Source of the DNA: Ophiodon elongatus
Taxonomy: Eukaryota; Chordata; Actinopteri; Perciformes; Hexagrammidae
Assembly (NCBI GenBank): GCA_016806645.1
Contig: JACSYO010002116.1
Location: forward strand, 1,476,501-1,540,500
Reading direction: 5' to 3'
DNA: 64,000 nt
Under the pieces are notes generated by a model. The model made no database searches, was not told where the DNA came from, and worked only from the letters and a program-made list of their open reading frames with translations. The translations under genes and the position numbers were made by a program. Shown piece after piece: positions 1 to 11,952 of the stretch. Within the stretch, counting starts at the first letter, position 1. Each line of letters begins with the position of its first letter.

Positions 1-369
1 TTTTGAATGTGACTTTACAAGTGCAATGAAAACCATATGTGCTAATTATTGTAATGCAATAAAATAATGCAAAGCAAAATAAATGCACAATAAATAATCA
101 TAATCATAATAATTATAATATATATATGTATATATATATTGTATATCCATTCTGCACAACACTTCCCATAGCGTGACAAAGTATCTGTGACCCCAGATCA
201 TGTAAAGCGATGACATTGGTTAGATTTATCAGTTTAAGCTGTCATTTAATTTCTTTTTTTCCACGTCTTTTTTTTTCTTTTTTTCTCTCTGACATCATTT
301 GTTTCAGCTGGAAGTGAGAGAGGGGCCTCCGATCCAGCAGTTACAATGGAAAGAACTGGAACACTGAAT

Positions 370-375
370 TTTATT
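370..375 (-). terminator. rgs7: Candidate rgs7 poly(A) signal (AATAAA)
   Basis: A canonical AATAAA on the minus strand lies about 280 nt after the rgs7 stop codon. It would give a 3' UTR of roughly 300 nt. A weaker ATTAAA lies further on at 245-250. Long A-rich tracts follow on the minus strand. The choice is inferred. Confidence 0.45.
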
Positions 376-651
376 TTCTTCAATGGCATTTTTCATCCCG
401 CCAGTCTGTCAGTGTCCTCACAAGTCCAGCAGTGCCTCCTTTCTAAGAATACTGGAAATATATCAGGTACTGTAAGAGGAGAGTGAAGAAGGAACATCCT
501 CTCCATGGACATGCAACATCCGGTGGACAACAGACGAACAGACGGTTCGGCTCATTGCCCGGCTGAGCCAAGAGCGGATGGACAGACAATGATGACGAAG
601 AGATGAGATGGTCCCCCTCTCAATGTCCCAGAGAGAGAGATGGCATTGATT

Positions 652-702
652 TTAGCATGATGGCACATGACTGGTCAGCCTCTTGGATGCTCGTGGTTTC
701 CC
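652..702 (-). CDS. rgs7: rgs7 exon 17: C-terminal tail and stop (residues 454-469)
   Basis: The acceptor is CCCATCACAG|GGG. It encodes GKPRASKRLTSHVPSC followed by TAA at 654-652. The mammalian tail is GKSLTSKRLTSLAQSY, so GK, SKRLTS and length are conserved while the rest has drifted. The splice phase (0) fits exon 16. Confidence 0.88.
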   Translation of the reverse strand, partial: GKPRASKRLTSHVPSC

Positions 703-3700
703 CTGTGATGGGAGAAGAGAAAAAAAGGCAGAACAGACAGGTGGAAAAGAGAATGAGGTCAATATGTAAATGAGAGTGAGAGAGAATAAAATACATGTAT
801 TTTCTGGTTGAATAATAATATGAGCAGCCATGCGTTTGCATTGCATGCACTGTGCAAATTTAAGATTTGAGCTGAATGTGAATGTAACATTACATATAGT
901 TCATAGAGTATATAATACATATCTAAAACCTGTAAAAATGCTTAAAAGAAGTGTCTCTCACAACATACATACAGTAATTGGCAGTATCACTGACAATGTA
1001 CAGTGTATGTCATTTTATATTGGACATTACCTGGGAGCAAAAGCCTTCAGAACAAATTCTTACTTTTCTGTGGAGACAAAAAAATGACACGGTAAGTGAT
1101 ATAAATTTACTGTGCAGAGGATTCCGGGTTCCATGTATAAAATATTATGTAGAAAATCACAGTATGCGTACTCCATCATTATAAAGGTATAAGAAAAAGT
1201 AATGTACTGCATTCACATGGTTTTGTATTGAAAAAAACCTTGCTGTCATAGCAAATTTGTCTTTGCCAGAATGGCAAGCAGTGTAAGTATAGTAGGCATG
1301 AGGCAGAGCGGGTTTTGAACACAGAAATACAAGTGTGCAATTCAGAATTATTCATCATGTTATGACAGCCTCCACATCTCTGGTATTCATAATGGTTTCT
1401 TTAAACCCAACAGGAGTCCTGATCAGCATCTCCACCATCCACACCTGCAGCAGATTCTGTTAATATGTTGTATTCACTCTATCTGCTCCTCATTGGTATT
1501 GCTGGCAGGCAGGGGCCATTTTGTTTGACGTGTTCTTTGGTTTGACCTGGTTTGCACCGTTAAGCAACTCTACCACATACATCGCTGTATTGAGGAATTG
1601 TATATCCTTTTATGTATTTTATATAATTCTTTTAGACACAGTATGTTATTTGTAGGAGACATTTACTTGATCCTGCATTAAGCGATATTATTGGTACACG
1701 TATACGTATGGGAATGGGCTTAAAGTGTGATTTAACAGACATTGAAAAAGGCATGAGAGTGAGTGCTAGGAAGACTGGTTTCAGCATCACTGAAGAGTCA
1801 GTATAGACCTGCATGTAGTTCTCTACATCTTATTGCTATTTTCAAACTAAGGTTTTCATCCAATGTTTTGAGTCATGTGTTTTTTCACCTTCTTCTTGGC
1901 CTGTAATAACTCCTGGTAGGCACTGGAGCGGATGAATCGGCTGTAGGAATCACTCTTCATCAACTTGTAGATGTGTTCCTGTTTTAGAAACACATAATGT
2001 GGAAACAATTTACCAAAGCACAGGTGCAGGAGCACATTGTGCTGAACTGAATTGGATAAAATGCAATATTGCATTGACCACCAAAACAGAGCTGTGGTTC
2101 ATAAATTGCAACATAAACTGTTGCTGTTATATCAGCTGCAAAATACAGTTTCAGATCACAGGCAACATTCCAGTCAGAAGTTGAACTTTTCCATGCTTAT
2201 GTATAGAACATGAACAGAAATTAGCAGTGGATGGGATGTAACGTGTTTGTATCATTTGAACCTGTGCATCCTCGAAGGCGTAGCGTCCAGGATCTTTGAC
2301 GTTCTGGGTGGTTTTGGCGTAGCTCTTAGAGTCCACGTTGATGGCACTGGGTGCTCCGGGGGCCAGAAACTCCTGCCAGATCTCCTGAACCCGGGTCGGA
2401 ACTTCTCTGATGGGACGCTTCTTTAGTTCCTGGACTGCCAGCCAGAACCTACAGACCAAAGGTAAACAATGCAGTAGCTCTGACCACAAATTGGAAGTAA
2501 TAGTAAACCATGTAAATCAGTTTTTATTCACACATTTTATATAATAATTAAATATTTTCTTTTAAAAGCATCCCGTTGCATTTTATTTCCAATCAATTCA
2601 ATCTTGTCAACACAGAGGAGAGATAAAATCCATGGTGAGAATTAGAAGTACCTGCAAAAGGAAATCTTTCAGTGTTTGCCTTACTCAGGGACACCTCAGC
2701 AGAGAGGGATTTAAAGGAGGACAGTTAGAGCATCATGCAGCAAGTTACAATTTTAAAAGTTAGGGTTTAAAAGGTTAATATGTCCATTAATAGCAGCATG
2801 TTTCAGGTTAGTGATACATCCGTTCAATTATAGGAGAGTTAAAATGATGCTCAACAGACTGAGATATTAAATTACAATTCAATTAAACTGACCGCATTAT
2901 GAGCTTTGGGCAGAAACAATACAGGCATGTACCATCAGAGGGAGCAGGGGAGCTATGCTGCACAGTGGTTGCTCTATTCATATTAAGCTGGTTGCATGCA
3001 TCTTTGATACTCCGCAGTATTCCTGTTACCATGAATAAACCAATTAACATAATATTCCTTCCCACCTGTGTTATTATAGACTCAGCTACTGTGGTGCATT
3101 CTTTTTTCAAACACTGCACCCGCCAGCTCTCCCTGCTTTGATTTAACAATTTCACTGTAGGACACCTCTTATACATGAAAGAAGCAATGACCCCAGTAAT
3201 AACAATGACGGTTGTTAGCATCCCACAATTATGTGTACAGACAGTAAAAACCCATTCATGTGAACATTATTGATCATGTCTGTCACAAGCAGAGACCCAC
3301 AGAAAACCAATATTCAGTTATTCCAGTCTAACCATGTGGACATGAGTGCTATGTTTGTGAGTGTTTCATATAGTGAATGTGAACGTTTCATTTGTGTGTG
3401 TGTGTGTGTGACTTTGTGTGTGTGTGGAGCAGTGTGTGTTAAATCCTCCACAGTCTCTCACGTGTGCATTATGTGTGTGTGCTCTTTTTAATCACGTTGT
3501 GGCGACAAATATCTGTTCCCACAGTCACATTGTGGAGACACATGTTGGAACAAAAATCTGGTCCCACAAAAGTTAACCGTTTATTTTAGGCTTACGACTT
3601 GGTTTGTGGTTGAGGGTACAATTTGCAAAGGTTCAGGCAGCTTTAAGGGTTGTGATTCAGCATGTGGCAACTACGGTTGAAGGCACAGTCCGTGATTTCA

Positions 3701-6700
3701 ATTACAAAAAACATGACTGGATCCTGCTATCTTACCAGCTTTGACAGGCTTAAGTATATTATGTAGGCACTTCACCTGAGTGTATCTACTTTGTGCTACT
3801 TTATACTTCATTAATTTCCTTTTAGAGGCAAATGTACTTCTTACTATCTTTTTTTTTACAGCGAAAGCTACTGGTTATATATTCAACATAAGATCATCTT
3901 ATAAAATATGATGAATTGTTATATATTCAATTCTAATAAAATACCTGATGATGAAAAATATAAATTTGCACATTGTGGAGTAAAACATGGCTATTTTATG
4001 TCAAATCAACTGAGAAACGACATGCTTTGTTATTTGGGTGTGAGTCACTCTCTAATTATGCCTGTGATTATAATTCATATTTATGAAGTCAAAAATATTG
4101 ATTGAAGCTTTAGGGTTAGGTCAAGCCTCCAAGGGATTGATGGCAAGATAATGTTCTCATAAGTGTTTTGTGTTGGTGAGTACCTGAGATTCTCTGAGCT
4201 GAACTCTGACTCCAGGAACTTGAGGAACTGCTCTCTTCCCACTGGATCTTTGAGAACCTCATCGATGCCAAAAGCCCACCTCTTTACCCTCTGCTGGCCT
4301 GGCTCCTTACTGAAGAAGGACACACCAAAATGCAACACGTCTTTCACAGATGATGCATGTGTGCAACAAAACACACCTAAATATATGAACTAATCGATGT
4401 AAGATTAATTGAGACATGCACCCACCTGGCTTCAAGCTCCCAGAGTGTGGCGTCATCTGAGATCCAGGGGTTTGATGGATCTGGGGGCGTGAGGAAGGGG
4501 TCGTATTCGATGTACTGCTCTGTGTAGGCCAGCAAACTGTTTTTGAGGAAAAACAGCGAAAGCATATGAATAACAGCAATTTGTATCACTGGTGGACATT
4601 TGTCATATATTATCTAGTTATCACGTCTGGGAAAATTGTGCTCCATGATCGTACTTTCCTGTGAGTGATTATGAATAAGATTATGAATACATCCTTTTAA
4701 TTAAAGAAAGCAGTGAGGTGAATTTGTCATTCTTACTGAATGCACCTCTCTTTTCACTGAAGGAAATGACTAATCAACACTTTGTGTGCCACCCAGTATC
4801 TAGAATCGTCAGCGCTGACGCCCACTGAAGGCCTTGTTTGGGCCCAATAACTCTCCAACGTCATCGGAGCTCTCAATTCAACGCCATGTTAGGCCGTTTA
4901 AAGGTTCAATAAACAGATCAATGGCTAAACTGAATAAAGACACAAATAACATCGCTCACCTCTCCGCCACTTTGGACATTTTCAGTCGATGCCTGTCTAA
5001 TTGCAATTGCCAAAAGGTGATCTGAAACCATAGCAAGGAACAATTAGCATGCATCAGTCTCCATGAAGTCACAATAAATTATGTTAGTTAGTTATGCACA
5101 TATCACGTTGTTATTGTAACTAGAGTTACAGATGAAATACGAGAACTACAGTTGCAATTTGAGTGCTAGCATTGACTTAAAATATTTTAAAATCTTGTTT
5201 TTAAAAGGAGAGTGTAACCGGTAGGTCTAACCTGTTCCTGCAGTTCTTCTTCTGTAGGCTGCTTGGCCTCTGGGGCGGGAGTATGGGTTGGGCTGTGTGT
5301 ACGGATATCATTCTGCAGCCCATACACAGACTGAAATGACAAAAGGAACACATGATGAATGATTTCATTCATTCATTCAATAATGAAATAGAACTATCAG
5401 TAATAGTAGCCTTATAGCTACTGACAACCACGCAAGGAACAATACGTCTGTCTGTTCATGTATGTGTTACAACGTTATCAACCCTGACCTTAACAGAAAG
5501 GTGTATCGGTGGGATAGATGTGCCGTACCTTTCTGGTTTTGTGGGGGTTTTTCATTCTGGACGACTTCTTTATGTCGACTTCCGTTGTGTTCACACATCC
5601 AGGCTGTGAGAAGAGTGAAGAGAAAATCATAAAATTCTGTTAATTCAGCTTAAATTGAATTATTACAACTTCAGCTATTTATGCTTTGGCCTCCAGCAAA
5701 ATGGTAAAGGTATAATTTGGCCACCATGACATGAGTTTCAGGTTATAAAATCCGATATGCTTAGCTGGGCTTTAAAGTGATTCTCAGATGTCTCCAGGAC
5801 AATGTGTTGGATGTTGGTTAATTAAACATGAAATGTGCCAATTCTAGCAAAACAAGCAAACCAGCGGGAACTAGTGTGCAAATTCTGCCTGATTGAACAA
5901 GTGGTCTAATCTAGGTCTCTTTCACAAGAACAGAACGAAGTAGCTTGACAGCGTCACTGTGAAATTTGAATTAATATTGATTATGTTGCTCCAAGGATGC
6001 ATAAATTGAACTTATTTTCCAATTAAGCATGGAGCAGCGGCTTTCAGAGAAATACAGCAGAGGAGACCCTGTAACCTCAGGGGGAAAATAAATGTTAATG
6101 CCAAGCAAGTGTGTATGAACAAGGTAAAGAGCAGCAGTGACGCTGATGTGTTGTGACAGTTATTGATGTGGCATTTCATGTGTATGGCAGAGGAATAGAC
6201 GACGGAGGATTTACAGTGTGTTCACCTCTTTTCTCTATTCATGTATAGCTCATGTATACATAACATGAACTGCGTAACATTTTCAATCCAATATTACTTT
6301 GTTGCACAGCTTGATGCAGGTGAGATGTCTTGAATGGATTAAGATAAAACAGAGAGTGTAAATTATATATTATATCTGCAGTATGTAATCTTGATTCTGT
6401 GTGTGTGGTGGAGATTAATCAGAGTGAAATAATTTTTTCAATATCGTTCTCTTTTGCAGAAACATTTCAGATAACATTGATAGGGTGAGCAATTATATTG
6501 ATAACAGCAAAGGTGACGATGATGACAACATCAGCAATTTCACTCACCACTGGTCTGTGCACGTCCCAGAATGCTCTTTCCTGACTGTCGAGAATTTTCC
6601 TCTCAATTTTGTCTCTTTTCTTATCCACTCTGAGGAACCAAAAGGAAGTTCAGAACCATTTTTACAGAGCATGTAGCTTATTCCAACACACATATGATGT

Positions 6701-9700
6701 ATTTACTCCATCACATCTTTAATGTGCAGCTCATCTGTGAAGTTGTGTGCTGGTAATTACAGGGAAGTTGTCGTAAACCACTAAATTCGATCATGTCAGA
6801 ATGAGGGTGTAAGAGGACTCACTCAATGCATGTGTGGTTCTTATAGAAACCTACTTCGCTTGTGCTTCTGCTTGCATAAAAATGAACTCCCATTTCCTGG
6901 CGAAAGCTCTCTGTAGCCTTGCTAAGCTCTCCTGCAAGTGAAACAAAGAACAATCGAGGGGTAAAAAAAAGGCTTTTGAGGGATCTGGGCTGATTATGTT
7001 TACTGCGCATGGTGTGTACAGTGCACGGCTGGATACCATCTTTAATGATCCCTGCTCACGTACAGAAGAAAAAACCCTGAGTATAACTAACCCGGTGATT
7101 CATTTAATAGCTTTGGCGAAAGGAAAGTTACAAATGATGCAGTGGCACACAGAAAAAAACAAATGTTCTGAGTGTCAGTATGAACAAAAAGGCAAGAGAT
7201 AAAGCCTGAGAGCTGAATGCAGAACAGATACGTGAAGAAGGGAATGCTGGCTTTAAAAGACCTCCGTCACTTACCGCCTCATAGTCTGCAAGCTCCAGAC
7301 GTGCTTTATTTTGCATTGTTCTTTTGCAGAGGTAAACAGCTGGGAGATGGAGAGAGACAGAGAGATGGGTGAAACGCGGAGAACGGGAACTCAGCTTGGT
7401 TTTAACAGCCTTAAGTGGCCCTGCGTTTACTCATTTAATCCTCTCAACTGCACATTTAAACTGGCCTGCAAATCACAAAGGTCATTGGCTGTGCATGGTG
7501 TCTCAGCACTTGTCACCGTGTGTGTTGTTTGTTTGTGTGTGTGTGTGTGCCTGACTTTTGATGTCTTGCTGTACTATCATCATCCCTTCATCCCTTTGTT
7601 AACTGACCATTATGTGGAAGCCTCATTATGCCATTACACTGTTTTCATTAAGGCGCATCATTCATGTGAATCAGTTGCTACATCTGAGACACTCTAACTT
7701 CCCCTAACACTCACAGGATTATTCCCACAGCGAGCATTAGCCCTTTTCCTCTCCCACAACTCAAACAACAAATGAAAAAACTGCAAAGCTGCGGCTATGC
7801 GCTTAAACCATTTTGGGCATTATTAAATGTTTATCTCCACTCGTTTGTACACAATGAAGAGCTCGTCCCTGTATCAGTACTAAAACCTTCAGCCAACTGT
7901 GCACAACAAGTGCGCGCATACAAACACATCCCTGGTTTCCTTCACTGTAATCAGTCTGTATCAGTCACAGAGTATGAATAGAAATGTGACAGAAAACACA
8001 CGGTTATTATATGCCAACTGCACTATAACTGATTCTAACTGTGGGCCAAGCAATAAAAAAAAGAAATGTGATTTAATGTTTCTTCCTACCATTTTCATAC
8101 TGCAGTTGCATCATTTGTGTTTCATCTTTTGACTTTTTGGTTACACCAGCAGTAATAAAATATCTGCTGAACAAATGCACTCCACAAACAGTGTGCATCA
8201 TTTGACTCTCTTCAGTTCACGATGCACAAAGCAGGAATTAGACTATAACAGAGCAGCTCTCTCACCATAGTCTGTGTTTTCTGGTTCCCAGCAGTTTGAT
8301 GGCCAAAAGTATGGCGTCTGAAGGGAAAAACAGGTCATTGAGAAACAAAATTAAAATAAACCTTACAACTTTGACAGCGTACAGCTAACCACATGGTGTG
8401 TTGAGTCAAAGTGTGCACTGTCATGCGAGGTGGGCACACAGTCACAGCCCTGCATCTGTCACAATAAAGTATTTTGTTGAATAATGGGCTCGGCATAACG
8501 TCTAAAGCACATAAGCTCCTTTCAGCGAGCACGGGGAGCAGACACCGGCATGAATCCTGACCCTCCTCGGTGGCACTGTATGGACTGGACTGGCATCAGA
8601 TGAAAACCGATTACCCGTAAAGTGCGAAGTAAAGCCTGCTACCAACACAAACAGCCTGAGGCCTTTATTTACATTGGTTAGTTCTGAGCTGCTCACTTGG
8701 GGGAGCTCACTGGCTGCTAAATCACTAAAACTGTCAATCCCACTATTAACATTCAGAGTGATGTGTTTTTTCTTCTTCTTTACTCATGAACCTTTAAGAA
8801 TTATGAGGCACAGAAACTCCTAATCACCGTTTTGACTGCAGCATATTACACAGAGGCACTTTAATAGATTTATCATGACTTCAGCTATTAGAGTTGGACA
8901 TTTGTCATGTGTAAAGTGAGTTTTGTACTTTACAGCAAGTAAGGAGCTTTGGAATGTCAGTACATATTTGTGTTTTATATTATCTCCGCCAGGAGATTAT
9001 GTAATGGGTAGTGTGTGCGCGTGTGCGTGCATCATTGTATCTGTCTCTCTGTCCAGAGCTAACCTTGCATACTGCTAGACCCATCAGCCTAATATCGTTT
9101 GTGCTCATTAATAATTGTACGCTCAATGACCTCTCGTGCTTGCAATGATTCACACTTTTTGAAAACATATTTTATTGACAACATATTGTATTGACTGTTG
9201 GTCCGAGAGCTAGTTAGTTGTTAGCATCTGGTGGGTAGTTGAGTCATGTGGTGTATGGCTAACAGGGCTTATGCAGCTAACAGAACTAAACACACAGCAA
9301 GACTGACCAGTGAACAGTGAAATGGTGCAGACAGCTGCATGGATTCAAATGAGAGAGTATCTGTTGCGTTATAATAAAAAACAATTCTGATCACTTGCGG
9401 TCTAGATGGGGGCCAATTATGGTATGTATTCATTCAATTAAAACATAACAGCTGTGGTTGTTGCAGAGAACTGCACGTTTCTAGTTCTATATGAAAAATA
9501 CATGGAATAAATAACCGGTCAGTACATCACTCTGGACTCTTTGAATTAAATCCTAAAACTGTCTCTTCATCACAGGAACATAAGCAAACATGTTCTCTAT
9601 AGTTCACATGATGAGATAACACATGGTATAACATGAAAAGAATTATACTATTGTGGCGGCCCCTGCCTATCACACCGTACAAGTGTTGTTTTGCCAGATA

Positions 9701-11885
9701 TTTGTCCCTGAAGGTGTCACAGGAACATGGGGATGGCCAATTACTGGATGCAGAGCACCTGGTCCTGGAGCACTTAGGGAATAAAAGCCCTTCTCCAGTA
9801 TTGCTCTGCCCTCTCTCCGGCTCACATGGACTCATCCCTGCCGGCCTAGGCCCAGTTATGTCTTGGTTTGCTCTTCCTTTGTTTTCGCTGACAACACCCC
9901 ACACCTCATCATGCTCATGCATTCACATTTACTTGACTGATGTTACTGACTGACACACTTCACAATGGTAGCCTTTTCTTTACTTCACTATAATAAATAC
10001 CTTTGATTTACCATCATCCACTGTGTCCTTTTCCGTATTTGTCATAGCCTCGGAGCCGGGTTGCGACACTTTGTAAAGCATTTCCTCTTCTTAGGTCATT
10101 TTTAAACACTACCATTGATTTCTAAAGTTTCATAGATCTAATAAGATCCATCAACACAAATGAGAATCAGAATATTACTATTATTACCTGAAACCTATAG
10201 AAAGTGCCATCATCTTTGAGCGTGAGGACGTGGTCTGAGATGGGGAAGAAGTAACCATGTGCAGCCATCAGAGTTCCTAGGTGAAGAGCTTCCACTGGGA
10301 AAGAAACACAGAAATAAAGTCCATTTACAACTTGATGTACTCTTGTTCTTTGTGTCAGTTTTCCCAGTTATAGTGTACACCATCACATACAACTTTACTC
10401 TCATTTACTGTATATAAAACACACATCTATCCATCTAGTACAAGCGTGTTTTGGGATTGTGTTAAAAAGTTTAATTCAACAACACTGTCGACTGTCGTGC
10501 AGGTATCATGGCTATTCTGTGCACTGAAGGAAAATTTCAGGAAGAAAACCTCTCTCAGAAATGTGTCTTTGTGCTAAACTAAATTAAATTAAGATTAAAT
10601 TTAGATTAAATGTAAGAAACTGATATGAGAGTGGTATCAATCTCATCAACTAACTCTCCACCAGAAAACGAATAAGCATGAATTCCAACATGTCAAACCT
10701 CGGTGATAAGGCCCTACTTTTGATTTATCTATCATTTTTAAATCAGTCTTTATTCAGTTCATACTGAGGCATTAAAAGATCATGATAAGAAGATTTTCTG
10801 ATTATCCTGCAATCAATAGTTCCTCATCACTGATCTAGAGCCGGCATGCTGTTTTTGGGGTCATACAAGCAAATTAACTTTATTCACCCTTCATCCCCAG
10901 GTAGAAATTAATTGTTAACAAACTGATCAGAATAAACACCAGGACCTTAATTAGGAGCTGCTGCTTTAACAATAATAATATGATAATAAACCTGAGTTAT
11001 ATAGCATTTACAAAAGGAAATAAAACCAGACAAGGCAGATAAAATGAGAACAAGACCAAAGGACATGAGCACAGAGGAAGTAAAGACAATAAAAGGATAA
11101 GAGCCGTTAAATAGGAATAAAAACACGATAAAAGGGTCTGACACTGCTTTGAAAGGATAGGCAGGTCTCCGATCCAACCAAACAGCACAGCAGGAGGTCC
11201 CGCTGATTAGGCCACCATAAGCCGGAGAGGCGGAACTCATCAGACAAATCACCTGGTGTTGTGCTTGGTTGGAGTGAAAACCTGCTTCCCTCCGGCGCTC
11301 CACAGCACACGGTTGACTCTCCCAGATATAAAACCATCAGATAATGAAAACATGTAATCATCATCAACCGTGTGTCTCCTCTGCCACCAGTCACTCCCTG
11401 CTGTTCTCAACCTGTAACCCCTTCATGACGTCAACGTCTATTATTTATGTTTCCTATAATGTGTCGACAATTTTCGAGGAAACTGGCAATTTTGTGGTAA
11501 TTATTAACCGTATAGGAAACAGTTTGTTTACATGTTGTTTCATACAATAGTGTTCCTGTCTATTTCTGCCATAATTATTGAAAGTTTGGTGTAAAGCCCT
11601 GGGGAATCTGGCAGTAAACTGTGATCTTAACACACTAATAAGCTATCAGATGTAAAGGCTGAAATGCTTGACAGTCTAAATAGGCAGAGTTATGAATACT
11701 TTAACAGGAGCTTACTGTATGTATGTGTTAAATATTCACATCTCTTGCTCTCTGAAATACCCACACACATCCATATATCCACACGCACTGGGTGTATGCG
11801 TGTGTGAGATGAATATAGATTGGCTTTTCCTTTAGCACAGAGGGGACTGTGACAGCTTTGAGAGGTCAGGATGCTGATGTGAATG

Positions 11886-11952
<67 letters not shown>

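Noticed and set aside
2883..3221. 112-codon minus-strand ORF in intron 14
   Set aside because: No recognisable domain, lies between confirmed rgs7 exons, and lacks homology I can name.
7311..7697. 128-codon plus-strand ORF
   Set aside because: It overlaps rgs7 exon 7 antisense and includes a TG run; no coding signature.
9527..9953. Overlapping ORFs of 106 and 131 codons on both strands
   Set aside because: They fall mostly within the solo LTR and have no domain similarity.
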